Under the pieces are notes generated by a model, which worked only from the letters and a program-made list of their open reading frames with translations, searched no databases and was not told the origin of the DNA. The position numbers and the translations under genes are program-made. Below are positions 53,496 to 61,244 of a stretch of 64,000 nucleotides of DNA, one piece after another. This DNA comes from Candidatus Amarobacillus elongatus (GTDB taxonomy: Bacteria; Chloroflexota; Dehalococcoidia; Tepidiformales; Tepidiformaceae), in assembly GCA_016703545.1 (NCBI GenBank), contig JADJBX010000002.1:372001-436000 (forward strand), read 5' to 3'. The number at the start of each line of letters is the position of its first letter. The stretch's first letter is position 1.

Positions 53496-55142
53496 CTACT
53501 TGAACTCGTAGCCGCCCTTCACGCCCGGCGGTTCGGGGTCCATGATCACATTCACGCAGGCCGGCTTGCCGCTGTTGAACGCCCGCTCGATGGCGCCCTT
53601 GATCTGCTCCGGGTGCTCGACGAATTCGCCGTGCCCGCCGAGCCCCTCGACGACCTTGTCGTACCGGGCCGTGTCCGCGAGCTTCGTCGCGGGCGTGCGG
53701 CCTTCGCCGTACTGCGCCTTCTGGCCGACATAAATCTGATGCCAGCAGCGGTCGTTCCCGATGACGGAGACGACTGGCATGTTGAAGCGCACGAAGGTGT
53801 CGAAATCGAAGCCGTTGAGGCCGAACGTGCCGTCGCCGTTGACCATCAGCACCTTCTTGTTCGGCGCCGCCACGCTCGCGGCCATGCAGAAGCCCGTACC
53901 CACGCCCAGCGTGCCGAACGGGCCCGGGTCCATCCACTGCCCCGGGTTGTTGACCGGGAGGATGGCCGCGGCCTGCGCCACGATGTCGCCGCCGTCGCCC
54001 ACGATGATCGTGTCATCGTCGACGAACTCCGCGATCTCCTTGCACAGGCGCAGCGGGTGAATCGGCACCGAGTCGCTGTTCATGTAGATCTCGCGCTGCG
54101 CGTCCGCCTGCCCCTCGAGGTTGCGGAGCGTCGTCAGCCACTCGCTGTGATCGGCCTTGCCGATCTCGGACGTCAGCTGCAGGAGCGCCTGCCGGATGTT
54201 CGCCTCGATGCCGATGGCGAAGTCGCGGTTGCGGCCGATGTCGCGCGGGTCGGTGTCGATCTGGATGATCTTCGCCGCCGGGTTCCAGGCGGGAGCCCGC
54301 CCGTACTTCAGCCGGAAGTCGATGGGCGTGCCGAGCACCACGATCACGTCCGCCTGTGCGAACGCGGGGCGGCGTGCGAGCGAGAAGAAGTTCGGGTTGT
54401 CCTGGCGCATAGTGCCGCGGCCCATCGCGTTCACGAAAACCGGCACGTCCGCCGCCTTCGCGAACTCAGCGAGCTCCTTGTGCGCGCGATGCCAGAACAC
54501 GCCGGATCCGGCCATGACCATCGGCTGCTTCGCGTTGCGGATCATCTCCGCCGCCTGCTTGATCAGCGCCGGGTCGCCCATGATCTCGCCCGTGGGGCGG
54601 TAGCTCGTCGGCCACTCGACCTTGTCCTCGTCCACGCGCCCGAAGAGCACGTCCGACGGGATCTGCAGGAAGGTGGGGCCGAAGCGGCCCGTCATCGCCT
54701 CGCGGAACGCCATCGCCATGTAGTAGGGCAGCCGCGAGGTGTCGTACACCGTCTGCGACCACTTCGTGATCGGCGCCATCACCTGCATGAGTTCGATGTC
54801 CTGCAGCGAGCCCATGTCGAACTGCCGCAGCGGCGAGCGCCCGCCGATGACGACCATCGGGCTCGACGCCTGGTAGGCGTTCGCCACCGCCGTCACGACA
54901 TCCGTCACGCCGGGGCCGGCCGTGACCACCGCCACGCCGGGCTTGAAGGTGATGCGGGAATAGCCGTCGGCCGCATGCCCGGCCGACTGCTCGTGCCGCG
55001 TATCCACCACGCCGATGCCGTTGTTCAGGCAGCCTTCGTAGATGTTCTGCACGTGGCCGCCGGAGAGCGTGAAGATGTGGCCCACGCCCTCCTGCTTGAT
55101 CATGCGGGCGATGATCTCGCCGCCGTCGATGAGGTTCCCCAT
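53496..55142 (-). CDS. Thiamine pyrophosphate-dependent enzyme, acetolactate synthase/oxalyl-CoA decarboxylase superfamily
   Basis: 548 residues from the ATG with AAAGGAA before it; a long upstream extension is rejected as antisense to other sequence. PYR domain with the catalytic Glu in VVDTRHEQSAGHAADGYSRI; middle domain with PVFVNAMGRGTMRQDNPNFF and IDTDPRDIGRNRDF; PP domain with VNGDGTFGLNGFDFDTFVRF (metal motif GDG...N). Close to acetolactate synthase large subunits and 2-hydroxyacyl-CoA lyases; the small subunit ilvH is not nearby, and SSGGHVQNIYEGCLNNGIG-type N-termini are seen in both. Which 2-oxo acid or acyl-CoA it cleaves is open. Confidence 0.9.
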   Translation of the reverse strand: MGNLIDGGEIIARMIKQEGVGHIFTLSGGHVQNIYEGCLNNGIGVVDTRHEQSAGHAADGYSRITFKPGVAVVTAGPGVTDVVTAVANAYQASSPMVVIGGRSPLRQFDMGSLQDIELMQVMAPITKWSQTVYDTSRLPYYMAMAFREAMTGRFGPTFLQIPSDVLFGRVDEDKVEWPTSYRPTGEIMGDPALIKQAAEMIRNAKQPMVMAGSGVFWHRAHKELAEFAKAADVPVFVNAMGRGTMRQDNPNFFSLARRPAFAQADVIVVLGTPIDFRLKYGRAPAWNPAAKIIQIDTDPRDIGRNRDFAIGIEANIRQALLQLTSEIGKADHSEWLTTLRNLEGQADAQREIYMNSDSVPIHPLRLCKEIAEFVDDDTIIVGDGGDIVAQAAAILPVNNPGQWMDPGPFGTLGVGTGFCMAASVAAPNKKVLMVNGDGTFGLNGFDFDTFVRFNMPVVSVIGNDRCWHQIYVGQKAQYGEGRTPATKLADTARYDKVVEGLGGHGEFVEHPEQIKGAIERAFNSGKPACVNVIMDPEPPGVKGGYEFK

Positions 55143-55261
55143 GCGGTGATTCCTTTGCGTTTGATCTGCGCGCGCAGTATAGGCCGCGCGGCAATCCCGC
55201 GCCGCGAGCCGAAAGCACGCACTTCCCCGTCCCTCTTCGATCGCGCCTCCTTCGGGTCGAA

Positions 55262-55295
55262 ACGGTAGTACCGGCGGTATGACCGACGGTAGAAT
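55262..55295 (+). promoter_or_regulatory. Promoter/operator of the toxin-antitoxin pair: three 12-bp-phased CGGTA repeats
   Basis: ACGGTA at 55262, GCGGTA at 55274 and ACGGTA at 55286 recur exactly every 12 bases; the last overlaps the -10 box TAGAAT (55290-55295), six bases before the antitoxin ATG. Ribbon-helix-helix antitoxins bind such tandem repeats to repress their own operon. Confidence 0.7.
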
Positions 55296-55301
55296 GTCCC
55301 C

Positions 55302-55589
55302 ATGGCCCACGTGAAAACTGCCGTCTCCCTCCCCGAGGAGCTCTACAAGCGCCTCGACGCCATCGCTTGCGAGCGCCACACCTCGCGCAGCAAGATCCTG
55401 GCCGAGGCGCTCGCCGACTACGTCGCCCACCTTGAGAGCGAGGAGATCACGCGCCAGCTTCACCAGGCGTTCATTACACCCACGCCTGAAGAACTGGCCG
55501 AGGATGAGCATTTCCTGGCGGCCGCGAAGCGGCACCGCCGCATGGTCGCCGAAGTCACGGGGGATGGCTGGGATGCCTCGTCAGGGTGA
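55302..55589 (+). CDS. Ribbon-helix-helix antitoxin (CopG/MazE-like)
   Basis: 95 residues. The N-terminus is a ribbon-helix-helix: HVKTAVSLPEELYKRLDAIA with TSRSKILAEALADYVAHLES, strand residues VKTAVSL binding DNA as a dimer. The C-terminal half is acidic and helical (TPEELAEDEHFLAAA) and probably wraps around the toxin. It overlaps the MazF-like gene by 17 bases, the standard order antitoxin-toxin. A -10 box six bases before the ATG implies a leaderless mRNA; three CGGTA repeats over it are the likely binding sites for autoregulation. Confidence 0.9.
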   Translation: MAHVKTAVSLPEELYKRLDAIACERHTSRSKILAEALADYVAHLESEEITRQLHQAFITPTPEELAEDEHFLAAAKRHRRMVAEVTGDGWDASSG

Positions 55590-55920
55590 AGTCTTCTGGG
55601 TGGATGAAGGTGAGCCGGTGGGCTCTGAGCCCGGGTACCGCCGCCCCTACGTCGTCATTCAGAACGACCGCTGGAACGAGTCTCCCATCCGGACAGTGCT
55701 GGTGATGGCCATGACCACGAACCTCCGGCGCGCCGGCGTGCCGGGTAACGTTCTCGTGACGGCGGCGGACACCGGGCTGTCGTTGGATTCCGTCATCGTC
55801 GTCTCGCAGGTCAGCACGCTGGACCGGGACGAACTCACGGAAATTGCCGGCGTGGTACCGCGCGCCGCCGTGCGCCAGGCCATCGCCGGCCTCAACCTAG
55901 TGCTCGCGCCCGTCCGTTAG
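55573..55920 (+). CDS. mazF: MazF/PemK-family endoribonuclease toxin
   Basis: 115 residues, start inside the antitoxin gene. MazF fold: PRQGEVFWVDEGEPVGSEPG, YRRPYVVIQNDRWNESPIRT (the Arg-Arg-Pro of the RNase centre), VPGNVLVTAADTGLSLDSVI and VSQVSTLDRDELTEIAGVVP, where Ser/Thr and Asp positions match. Cuts mRNA at short single-stranded motifs when freed from the antitoxin. The pair sits alone between the TPP enzyme and nadA. The 3' end overlaps the end of the convergent nadA gene by four bases. Confidence 0.93.
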   Translation: MPRQGEVFWVDEGEPVGSEPGYRRPYVVIQNDRWNESPIRTVLVMAMTTNLRRAGVPGNVLVTAADTGLSLDSVIVVSQVSTLDRDELTEIAGVVPRAAVRQAIAGLNLVLAPVR

Positions 55921-57125
55921 GCGAGCGCCAGCATCCGCTCCAGCGCGACGGGCGACCGCGGTCGCGTCGCGTCGTCCGCCTTCACGTCGTTCAGCACGTG
56001 TCCCTGCGTCAGCCCTTCGAGCACCCATGCCAGGTACGCGGGGTGAATGCGGTACATCGTGCTGCACGGGCACACGACCGGATCGAGGCAGAAGATCGTC
56101 TTGTCCGGGTTCTGCTGCGCGAGCCGGTTCACGAGGTTGATCTCGGTGCCGATGGCCCACACGCTGCCCGCCGGCGATTCGCTCACCGTCTTGATGATCT
56201 TCTCGGTCGAGCCGTTCGTGTCCGCCGCCTGGACCACTTCCCAGCGGCACTCCGGGTGCACGATCACGTTGATGCCCGGGTAGTCCTTCCGTGCCTTCTC
56301 AATCTGCTGCACCGAAAAGCGCTGGTGCGTGCTGCAGTGGCCCTGCCAGAGAATGACCTTCGCCCGCTCCACCTGCTCCTTCGTGAGCCCGCCGTTCGGA
56401 AGCCGGAAGTTCCACACCACCATCTGGTCCAGCGGAATGCCGCGCGCGTATCCCGTGTTGCGGCCGAGGTGCTGGTCCGGGAAGAAGAAGATCTTGTCGC
56501 CACGTTCGAAGGCGTAGTCGAACGTCTTGCTGGCGTTGCTCGAGGTGCAGACGATCCCGTCGCGTTCACCCGTGAACGCCTTCAGGCTCGCCGCGCTGTT
56601 CATGTACGTAATCGGGATCACCTTCGACCCCGAGCCTTCGAGCATCTCGCTAATGGCGTCCCAGGCCGCGTAGACGTCGTCGGGATCGGCCATGTCGGCC
56701 ATCGAGCACCCCGCCGCCATGTTCGGCAGGATGACGCGCACGTCCGGGCGCGTGAGGATGTCGGCCGATTCCGCCATGAAGTGCACACCGCAGAACAGCA
56801 CGTACTCGGCCGCTTCCTGGGCCGCTGCGTGCTGCGCGAGCTTGAAGCTGTCCCCGGTGAAGTCCGCGTACTGGATGACTTCGTTCCGCTGGTAGTGATG
56901 GCCCAGGACCACGAGCCGCTTCCCGAGGTACGCCCGCGCCGCCCGGATGCGCTGGTCGAGCTCTTCCGGCGACACCGACAGGTACTCGCGCGGGATATCC
57001 TGCTGCCAGCTGACGAACGCCTTCTCTTCAACCAGGGGCACGGGCACCAGCGAATCGGAGGGGCAGGTCTCGGGGTCGTTGTAGTACGTGCGAAGCTGTT
57101 CCGTGGTGGGGACAAGAGCGGTCAT
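55917..57125 (-). CDS. nadA: Quinolinate synthase
   Basis: 402 residues. Makes quinolinate from iminoaspartate and dihydroxyacetone phosphate in NAD synthesis, with a 4Fe-4S cluster. The three cluster cysteines are visible: LFCGVHFMAES, GIVCTSSNAS and VVCPCSTMYRIHP. Other signatures: LGHHYQRNEVIQYADFTGDS, LPNMAAGCSMADMAD, YMNSAASLKAF, DQHLGRNTG, WQGHCSTHQRF and VHPECRWEVV. The N-terminus is about 55 residues longer than the E. coli enzyme, as in other long NadA types. nadB and nadC are not beside it. Two palindromes upstream (57154-57178 and 57206-57228) suggest repression by an NAD-responsive regulator. Confidence 0.96.
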   Translation of the reverse strand: MTALVPTTEQLRTYYNDPETCPSDSLVPVPLVEEKAFVSWQQDIPREYLSVSPEELDQRIRAARAYLGKRLVVLGHHYQRNEVIQYADFTGDSFKLAQHAAAQEAAEYVLFCGVHFMAESADILTRPDVRVILPNMAAGCSMADMADPDDVYAAWDAISEMLEGSGSKVIPITYMNSAASLKAFTGERDGIVCTSSNASKTFDYAFERGDKIFFFPDQHLGRNTGYARGIPLDQMVVWNFRLPNGGLTKEQVERAKVILWQGHCSTHQRFSVQQIEKARKDYPGINVIVHPECRWEVVQAADTNGSTEKIIKTVSESPAGSVWAIGTEINLVNRLAQQNPDKTIFCLDPVVCPCSTMYRIHPAYLAWVLEGLTQGHVLNDVKADDATRPRSPVALERMLALA

Positions 57126-57153
57126 CGGGTGGGCCTCCGTGGCTCCGTTGGCT

Positions 57154-57178
57154 ACTTAGTGTCGAAACGACACTAAGT
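57154..57178 (-). promoter_or_regulatory. Palindromic operator 1 upstream of nadA
   Basis: ACTTAGTGTCG and CGACACTAAGT form a perfect 11-base inverted repeat around AAA, 28 bases before the nadA start. Its core GTGTC-N5-GACAC recurs in the second palindrome 51 bases upstream. Confidence 0.78.
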
Positions 57179-57205
57179 CCACCTACAACACTGCCATCCA
57201 CCCCA

Positions 57206-57228
57206 GTTCGTGTCAACCCGACACGAAC
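57206..57228 (-). promoter_or_regulatory. Palindromic operator 2 upstream of nadA, overlapping a TTGACA -35 box
   Basis: GTTCGTGTC and GACACGAAC are a perfect nine-base inverted repeat around five bases, with the same GTGTC-N5-GACAC core as operator 1. On the minus strand TTGACA (57216-57211) lies inside it and looks like the -35 box; the -10 region is weak. Confidence 0.75.
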
Positions 57229-57281
57229 CCCATCGTGAATTCGCCCAAGCCTGGACCGTCTCACAAAAGCGTTAAGGAATT

Positions 57282-57300
57282 GCACCCGCGTGGCGGGTGC
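57282..57300 (-). terminator. Hairpin terminator after the small membrane protein gene
   Basis: GCACCCGC / GCGGGTGC stem with a GTG loop; on the minus strand followed by AATTCCTTAA. It stands six bases past the stop of the small membrane protein gene and shields the nadA promoter. Confidence 0.75.
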
Positions 57301-57306
57301 CGAGCG

Positions 57307-57621
57307 CTACCGCTTCTTCGGTTTCACCCACTGGTGGCCGACCATCCAGCGCACGGCCATGCGCGAAAGCGCCACGCCAAGCAGCACCGCGAACACCGAC
57401 GTCACCACGAGAAACGCGGCGTCGCTCTCCGAGGCCTGCACCGCCATGCCCGCATACACCCCGAGGAATCCCCCGAGCGCGAACGCGAATAGCACAGGCA
57501 CCGTGAACCACTTCCACTCGGGCTGCGGTCGTGTGGCGCTGGCGGCATGCCCCTGGGCGGCCGCCTCCGATGCCCCGGATGTGCTGCCCGTGCGACGGGC
57601 CCGACGTCGTTTGTCTGCCAT
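57307..57621 (-). CDS. Small two-helix membrane protein, unknown function
   Basis: About 104 residues from the ATG giving MADKRRRARRTGSTSGASEA. A basic, low-complexity N-terminus of about 35 residues is followed by two membrane helices (WFTVPVLFAFALGGFLGVYA and AAFLVVTSVFAVLLGVALSR) and a basic end VGHQWVKPKKR, so both termini are probably cytoplasmic. No family recognised. The Lys/Arg-rich ends suggest contact with lipid head groups or nucleic acid. It lies 43 bases downstream of a zinc-finger protein gene on the same strand and may share its transcript. Confidence 0.62.
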   Translation of the reverse strand: MADKRRRARRTGSTSGASEAAAQGHAASATRPQPEWKWFTVPVLFAFALGGFLGVYAGMAVQASESDAAFLVVTSVFAVLLGVALSRMAVRWMVGHQWVKPKKR

Positions 57622-57664
57622 CACGCGCATCCTACGTCAGCGCGCGCTCACGTTCCCGCCGGCC

Positions 57665-58045
57665 TCAGACCCCGCGAGGCAGGTCTCCCCGCCGGAAGAG
57701 GTAGATGCCGCCGCCGGTCTTGCGGTGCGCCACCTGGCCGGCGTCCGCGGCCCGCTGCAACTGCTCCGCGCTCCAGCCCGCGTACGCGGCTCCTTCGTCC
57801 AGGTCGAGTACGTCGTCCAGCGAGAACTCCGGCTCCTCCTCTTCCTCGGGGAGCAAAAGGCACACCTCGCAGGCGAACTCCAGCGACATAATGTCGTCGT
57901 TGATCCACGCCGTCCCGCAGTCCTTGCCGGGGATGTCGTTCCGCCGGTTCAGGTGATACGGCCGCCCGCAGCGCATGCAGTCCGCGCCGCTGGTCTCCGT
58001 CAACGGTTCCGTACACACCACGCAGGGCTCGCCCACGTCCGCCAT
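57665..58045 (-). CDS. RING/PHD-like zinc protein with acidic linker and C-terminal HTH-like end
   Basis: 126 residues from the ATG giving MADVGEPCVVCTEPLTETSG. Zinc ligands follow the plan C8-x2-C11-x11-C23-x2-C26-x4-H31-x11-C43-x15-C59-x2-C62, a C4HC3 cross-brace pattern like RING or PHD fingers (CMRCGRPYHLNRRNDIPGKD). An acidic run (PEEEEEPEFSLDDVLDLDEG, about 66-85) leads to GWSAEQLQRAADAGQVAHRK followed by GGIYLFRRGDL, which looks like the MerR/excisionase type of helix-turn-helix. Unknown function. It follows the phosphotriesterase-like gene on the minus strand by 33 bases. Confidence 0.75.
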   Translation of the reverse strand: MADVGEPCVVCTEPLTETSGADCMRCGRPYHLNRRNDIPGKDCGTAWINDDIMSLEFACEVCLLLPEEEEEPEFSLDDVLDLDEGAAYAGWSAEQLQRAADAGQVAHRKTGGGIYLFRRGDLPRGV

Positions 58046-58078
58046 CACACCCACCTCCTCAACGGGTCCCGCGACCGC

Positions 58079-59023
58079 CTAGTACGCCTGGTTCATCTCG
58101 AAGATGCGCCGCGGGTTGCCGATTGTCATCTGGTCGTACTGCTCTGGGCTCACGCCACGCGCCAGCAACAGCTCCCGGAAGCCGCTCGAAATGAACCCGT
58201 GGTGCCAGTTCGGGAGCCGCTCCGCCAGCACTTCCTCCGGGAAGAAGTCGATGTGGCAGGAGGCATCGTGCGAGAGCGTGATGCGATCGGCGTACCCCCT
58301 GGCCACCAGCGCCGCCACCATGTCGGCACGCTGTTCGTCGCTTCGCGGCCGCGGCAGCCCGATGCGGTCCATCCCGCAGAAGCTGCCGTTCTGGATGATC
58401 TCCTCGAGGTACTCCAGGCTGTCCGAATCGTCCGAGTGGCCGATCACGACTCGCCCGAGGTCCACGCCCTCTTCCTTGAACACGCGCTGCTGGTCGAGGC
58501 CGGTCCGGTTCGCTGGGAAGGTATGCGTGCACATGGGCACACCCGTTGCCCGGTGCGCCCGCGCCGAAGCGCGCAACACACGTTCGTTCATCGGGTCCAT
58601 CGCCGGTTCCGTCGCGCACTTGATGACGTTCGCCCGGATGCCGGTGGTGCCGATGCCCACGGTGATGTCGCGCACGAACAGGTCCGTCATGTCCGAATCG
58701 GGTCGGCCCGAGAAGTAGAACGGCCGCTGGTAATAGAGCCCGGTCGGCACGATCACCTGCATCCCCGAAAGGCGCGCGGCCTCGGCGATGAACAGCGGGT
58801 CGCGTCCGAGGTCGATGGGCGTGAGGTCCACCATCGTCTTCACGCCAGCTTCCCGGGCCTGCTTCAGCCGCTCGACGGCGAGGTCCATCCGTGCCTGGCG
58901 GGGGAACAGCTCCGGGTACGAGACGTACATCGGCGGCCACCGCACGATGACGTGCTCGTGCATGAGCGTGAAGCCCATGTCCTCGGTGTTCAGCGGCCCC
59001 GTTGCCGATTGAATCGTCGCCAT
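58079..59023 (-). CDS. Phosphotriesterase-family (PTE/lactonase-like) metal hydrolase
   Basis: 314 residues from the ATG with AAGGAGG eight bases before it. Amidohydrolase TIM barrel of the phosphotriesterase group: His-x-His in LMHEHVIVRWPPMY, the carbamylated Lys position in IRANVIKCATEPAMD, metal histidines in THTFPANRTG and VVIGHSDDSDSLEYLEEI, and the late Asp in ITLSHDASCHIDFF. C-terminus SPEQYDQMTIGNPRRIFEMN is typical of the family. Members act on lactones or phosphotriesters; the natural substrate here is more likely a lactone, by analogy. It is the upstream gene of a minus-strand run with the zinc protein. Confidence 0.9.
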   Translation of the reverse strand: MATIQSATGPLNTEDMGFTLMHEHVIVRWPPMYVSYPELFPRQARMDLAVERLKQAREAGVKTMVDLTPIDLGRDPLFIAEAARLSGMQVIVPTGLYYQRPFYFSGRPDSDMTDLFVRDITVGIGTTGIRANVIKCATEPAMDPMNERVLRASARAHRATGVPMCTHTFPANRTGLDQQRVFKEEGVDLGRVVIGHSDDSDSLEYLEEIIQNGSFCGMDRIGLPRPRSDEQRADMVAALVARGYADRITLSHDASCHIDFFPEEVLAERLPNWHHGFISSGFRELLLARGVSPEQYDQMTIGNPRRIFEMNQAY

Positions 59024-59081
59024 CGCGGTCCCTCCTTGCGCAGGCCGCAACGATACCCGCTTCCCCATGCGCGGCCAAACA

Positions 59082-59111
59082 GAAGGGCCGTCACCATCGT
59101 GACGGCCCTTC
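59082..59111 (-). terminator. Rho-independent terminator after the glycosyltransferase gene
   Basis: Perfect 13-base stem GAAGGGCCGTCAC / GTGACGGCCCTTC with a CATC loop, 25 bases past the stop of the glycosyltransferase gene; TGTTTGG follows on the minus strand. Confidence 0.88.
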
Positions 59112-59135
59112 GAGAGGAACACCTGTGCCGGCGAG

Positions 59136-60953
59136 CTACTGGCCGCCGCCGCCCGAGAGCGGGATCGATTCCGCCACCGTTTCCGGCTGATGGCCGGCCG
59201 GGTGCGTCGCCGCTTCCACCGCCGAATGCGCGACGTGCGCCGCGGCGTGCATCGCCGCCGGGACCCCGGCGAACTTGCGCGACCCCTTCTCCGCCACGCG
59301 GTAGACCAGCCCCGTGCCGCTCGCGAGCTTCCACTGAGCGTGGAGGGCGGGCATGGAGGCGAAGAAGAACGTGATCACGGCCATCGCGGGCCACATCAGG
59401 AACCCGGCAACCGCCGCCCGCCGCGAGACGTAGGCCGGCCGCGGCCCTCGCGCCTTGTACTCAAACGCGATCATCACGAACAGCGGGAAGATGCAGAAGT
59501 AAATCAGCGCCCCCACGAGGTTCACGTTGATCATCCAGCCGAGCGGGTTGCTGAAGTCCCCGTGCGCCATTTCGCTGATGTGCCAGGTCGGGCCCGGGAG
59601 GCTAATCGGGAACCGCGCGATCCACCAGTGAGGCATCTCCACCGAGGCCGTCTTTTCGGAGAGCAGCATCGGGACGATGTTGCCCATGGTCACGATGTAC
59701 CACTGTGACATCCACAGCGAGTGAACCTTGGTCACCGCCGTCGCGAGCAGCACCTTGCGGCCCCGGCTCAACGGCGATTGCGGGTTGGCGGCGGCACGCC
59801 AGGCATAGGGAATGTCGCTCGCGCCCCAGGCATGCCGCACGCTCTGGGCGTAGTGCGCCCGCAGCGTCTTCCAGTACCCATCGGTGAGGACGCAGTCGTT
59901 GCCCAGCGGCAGGAACAGCCCTTCGACGTGCACGCGGTCCCCGAGCGTGTAGCAGCACTTCATGAAGACGTGCCAGTCCTCGGGGATGACCTCTTCGTCC
60001 CAGTAGTCGACCTCGTGCAGCATCTTCCAGCTGAGCGAATAGCACGACGTCGGGAACTTCACACTTCCGGGCAGCACCATGTTCGAAAGCCGGTTGATGC
60101 CCGAGAGGCCGTCCGGGATGCGCAGCGGCGCGGGGATGTCCCAGATGTTGTTCGAATTGAAGATGGCCGGCTGCCAGAACGTGCGGTACGGATCCTTGCC
60201 GGTCAGGAAGAGGTAGTTGAGCGCCTCGAAGTGCCGGGGGTGGAACACCGCGTCCGCGTCGCAGCTCGTGATCGTGTAGCGGAGGATGTCCTGCCCGCCG
60301 TGTTCGATAAGCCGGAGGTATGCCTCGCGTGCCGCCCACGCCTCGTTCGAACCCTTGCCCGGGGTCTCGTTGGGAAGGCCCGCCGGGTGGAAGGTGGCGA
60401 ACATGTCGCCGAAGGAGTTGCGGTACTTGCGAACGAGGTTGGCGGCTTTCGCCTGCGCTTCCGCCTCGCGTGCCTCCATCGCCATCACGATGGTCAGCTG
60501 GCCGGCGTTCGCCTGCGCCGCGAGCGAGTCGAGGGTGCGGGAAAGCCCCTCTTCGCTCTCCTTGTAGTTGGGGATGATCACCATGTGGCGCGGCCATTCC
60601 CAGGCCATCGCCTCGGGGTGCGAAGGGAGCCACTCGCAGTACTTCGCCTGCCAGTTCGTCGCCTTCCAGTTCCCCAGCTTACGAAGGCCGACGACGCACG
60701 CGATGGCCACCGCGTAGGAGCGGCCCAGCCAGTACACGAAGAACGCCGTGATCCCGACTGCCAGCACCTGGGGCAGCGCGAACGGCCCCCAGAAGATGGA
60801 CGTTGCCAGGAACAGCGAGATCGTGAGCGGAAGGAGGTTCCAGAGCCGCTCTCGGAAGTGGCTGGCCGAATAGACCGCCAGTGAGGGATGCTCCGTCTCC
60901 GGGGCCGCGACGGCCTCGTTTGGAGCGATACGATCGGGTGCCCTGAGGGCCAT
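59136..60953 (-). CDS. Multi-pass family 2 glycosyltransferase
   Basis: 605 residues. Two N-terminal membrane helices (LLPLTISLFLATSIFWGPFA and VLAVGITAFFVYWL), a GT2 catalytic domain (about 115-400) beginning HMVIIPNYKESEEGLSRTLD, with the metal motif in TITSCDADAVFHPRHFEALN, acceptor motif near PEDWHVFMKCCYTLG (the conserved E-D), then three or four C-terminal helices (about 405-560) and a His/Ala-rich tail. Unlike cellulose synthase there is no clear Q-x-x-R-W; QSVRHAWG stands in its place. It makes or exports a polysaccharide from a nucleotide sugar; product unknown. It is a single gene with its own terminator. Confidence 0.88.
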   Translation of the reverse strand: MALRAPDRIAPNEAVAAPETEHPSLAVYSASHFRERLWNLLPLTISLFLATSIFWGPFALPQVLAVGITAFFVYWLGRSYAVAIACVVGLRKLGNWKATNWQAKYCEWLPSHPEAMAWEWPRHMVIIPNYKESEEGLSRTLDSLAAQANAGQLTIVMAMEAREAEAQAKAANLVRKYRNSFGDMFATFHPAGLPNETPGKGSNEAWAAREAYLRLIEHGGQDILRYTITSCDADAVFHPRHFEALNYLFLTGKDPYRTFWQPAIFNSNNIWDIPAPLRIPDGLSGINRLSNMVLPGSVKFPTSCYSLSWKMLHEVDYWDEEVIPEDWHVFMKCCYTLGDRVHVEGLFLPLGNDCVLTDGYWKTLRAHYAQSVRHAWGASDIPYAWRAAANPQSPLSRGRKVLLATAVTKVHSLWMSQWYIVTMGNIVPMLLSEKTASVEMPHWWIARFPISLPGPTWHISEMAHGDFSNPLGWMINVNLVGALIYFCIFPLFVMIAFEYKARGPRPAYVSRRAAVAGFLMWPAMAVITFFFASMPALHAQWKLASGTGLVYRVAEKGSRKFAGVPAAMHAAAHVAHSAVEAATHPAGHQPETVAESIPLSGGGGQ

Positions 60954-61244
60954 GAAGAAGCCTCTTGGAGAGGTCCTTCCTACGCCGCCGAGGTTAGCTG
61001 TCGGGCTGCGGCCGGAGATAGCCGCTCCGCCTTCATCCCTTCAACGCTGAAGGGACCAGGGCGGATTCGCCCCGAAATACTGGTTCCCCCGTTCCGCCTG
61101 CGCGGACTAGGCGTCGCGATTGCTCGCAGTGCGAAGAATTGGGCCTTGGGGGTGCACTGTCAAGCATCGGAGTAGTCCCAAATATTGCTTTCGCATCGAA
61201 CGGAACCGTTCCTGCCTTCAGCCATCCCTGCTACCCTTCCACCG
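60954..61244. other. Divergent intergenic region without a recognised gene
   Basis: About 290 bases between the glycosyltransferase start and the hydrolase start. No coding frame looks real. Close to the hydrolase there is a patch richer in A/T (AATATTGCTTTCG near 61180) and TACCCT about ten bases before the ATG as a possible -10 box. AGAGG seven bases before the glycosyltransferase ATG may be its ribosome site. Confidence 0.55.

Noticed and set aside
53613..55268. Plus-strand frame of about 551 codons opposite the TPP enzyme
   Set aside because: Antisense to a textbook TPP enzyme; His/Arg/Asp-rich without signal.
55143..55535. N-terminal extension of the TPP enzyme gene
   Set aside because: Would read antisense through the antitoxin gene and its promoter; the ATG at 55142 has a ribosome site and the normal family N-terminus.
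55573..55589. Frameshift between antitoxin and toxin
   Set aside because: The overlap is a normal antitoxin-toxin overlap; both frames have complete domains and proper starts.
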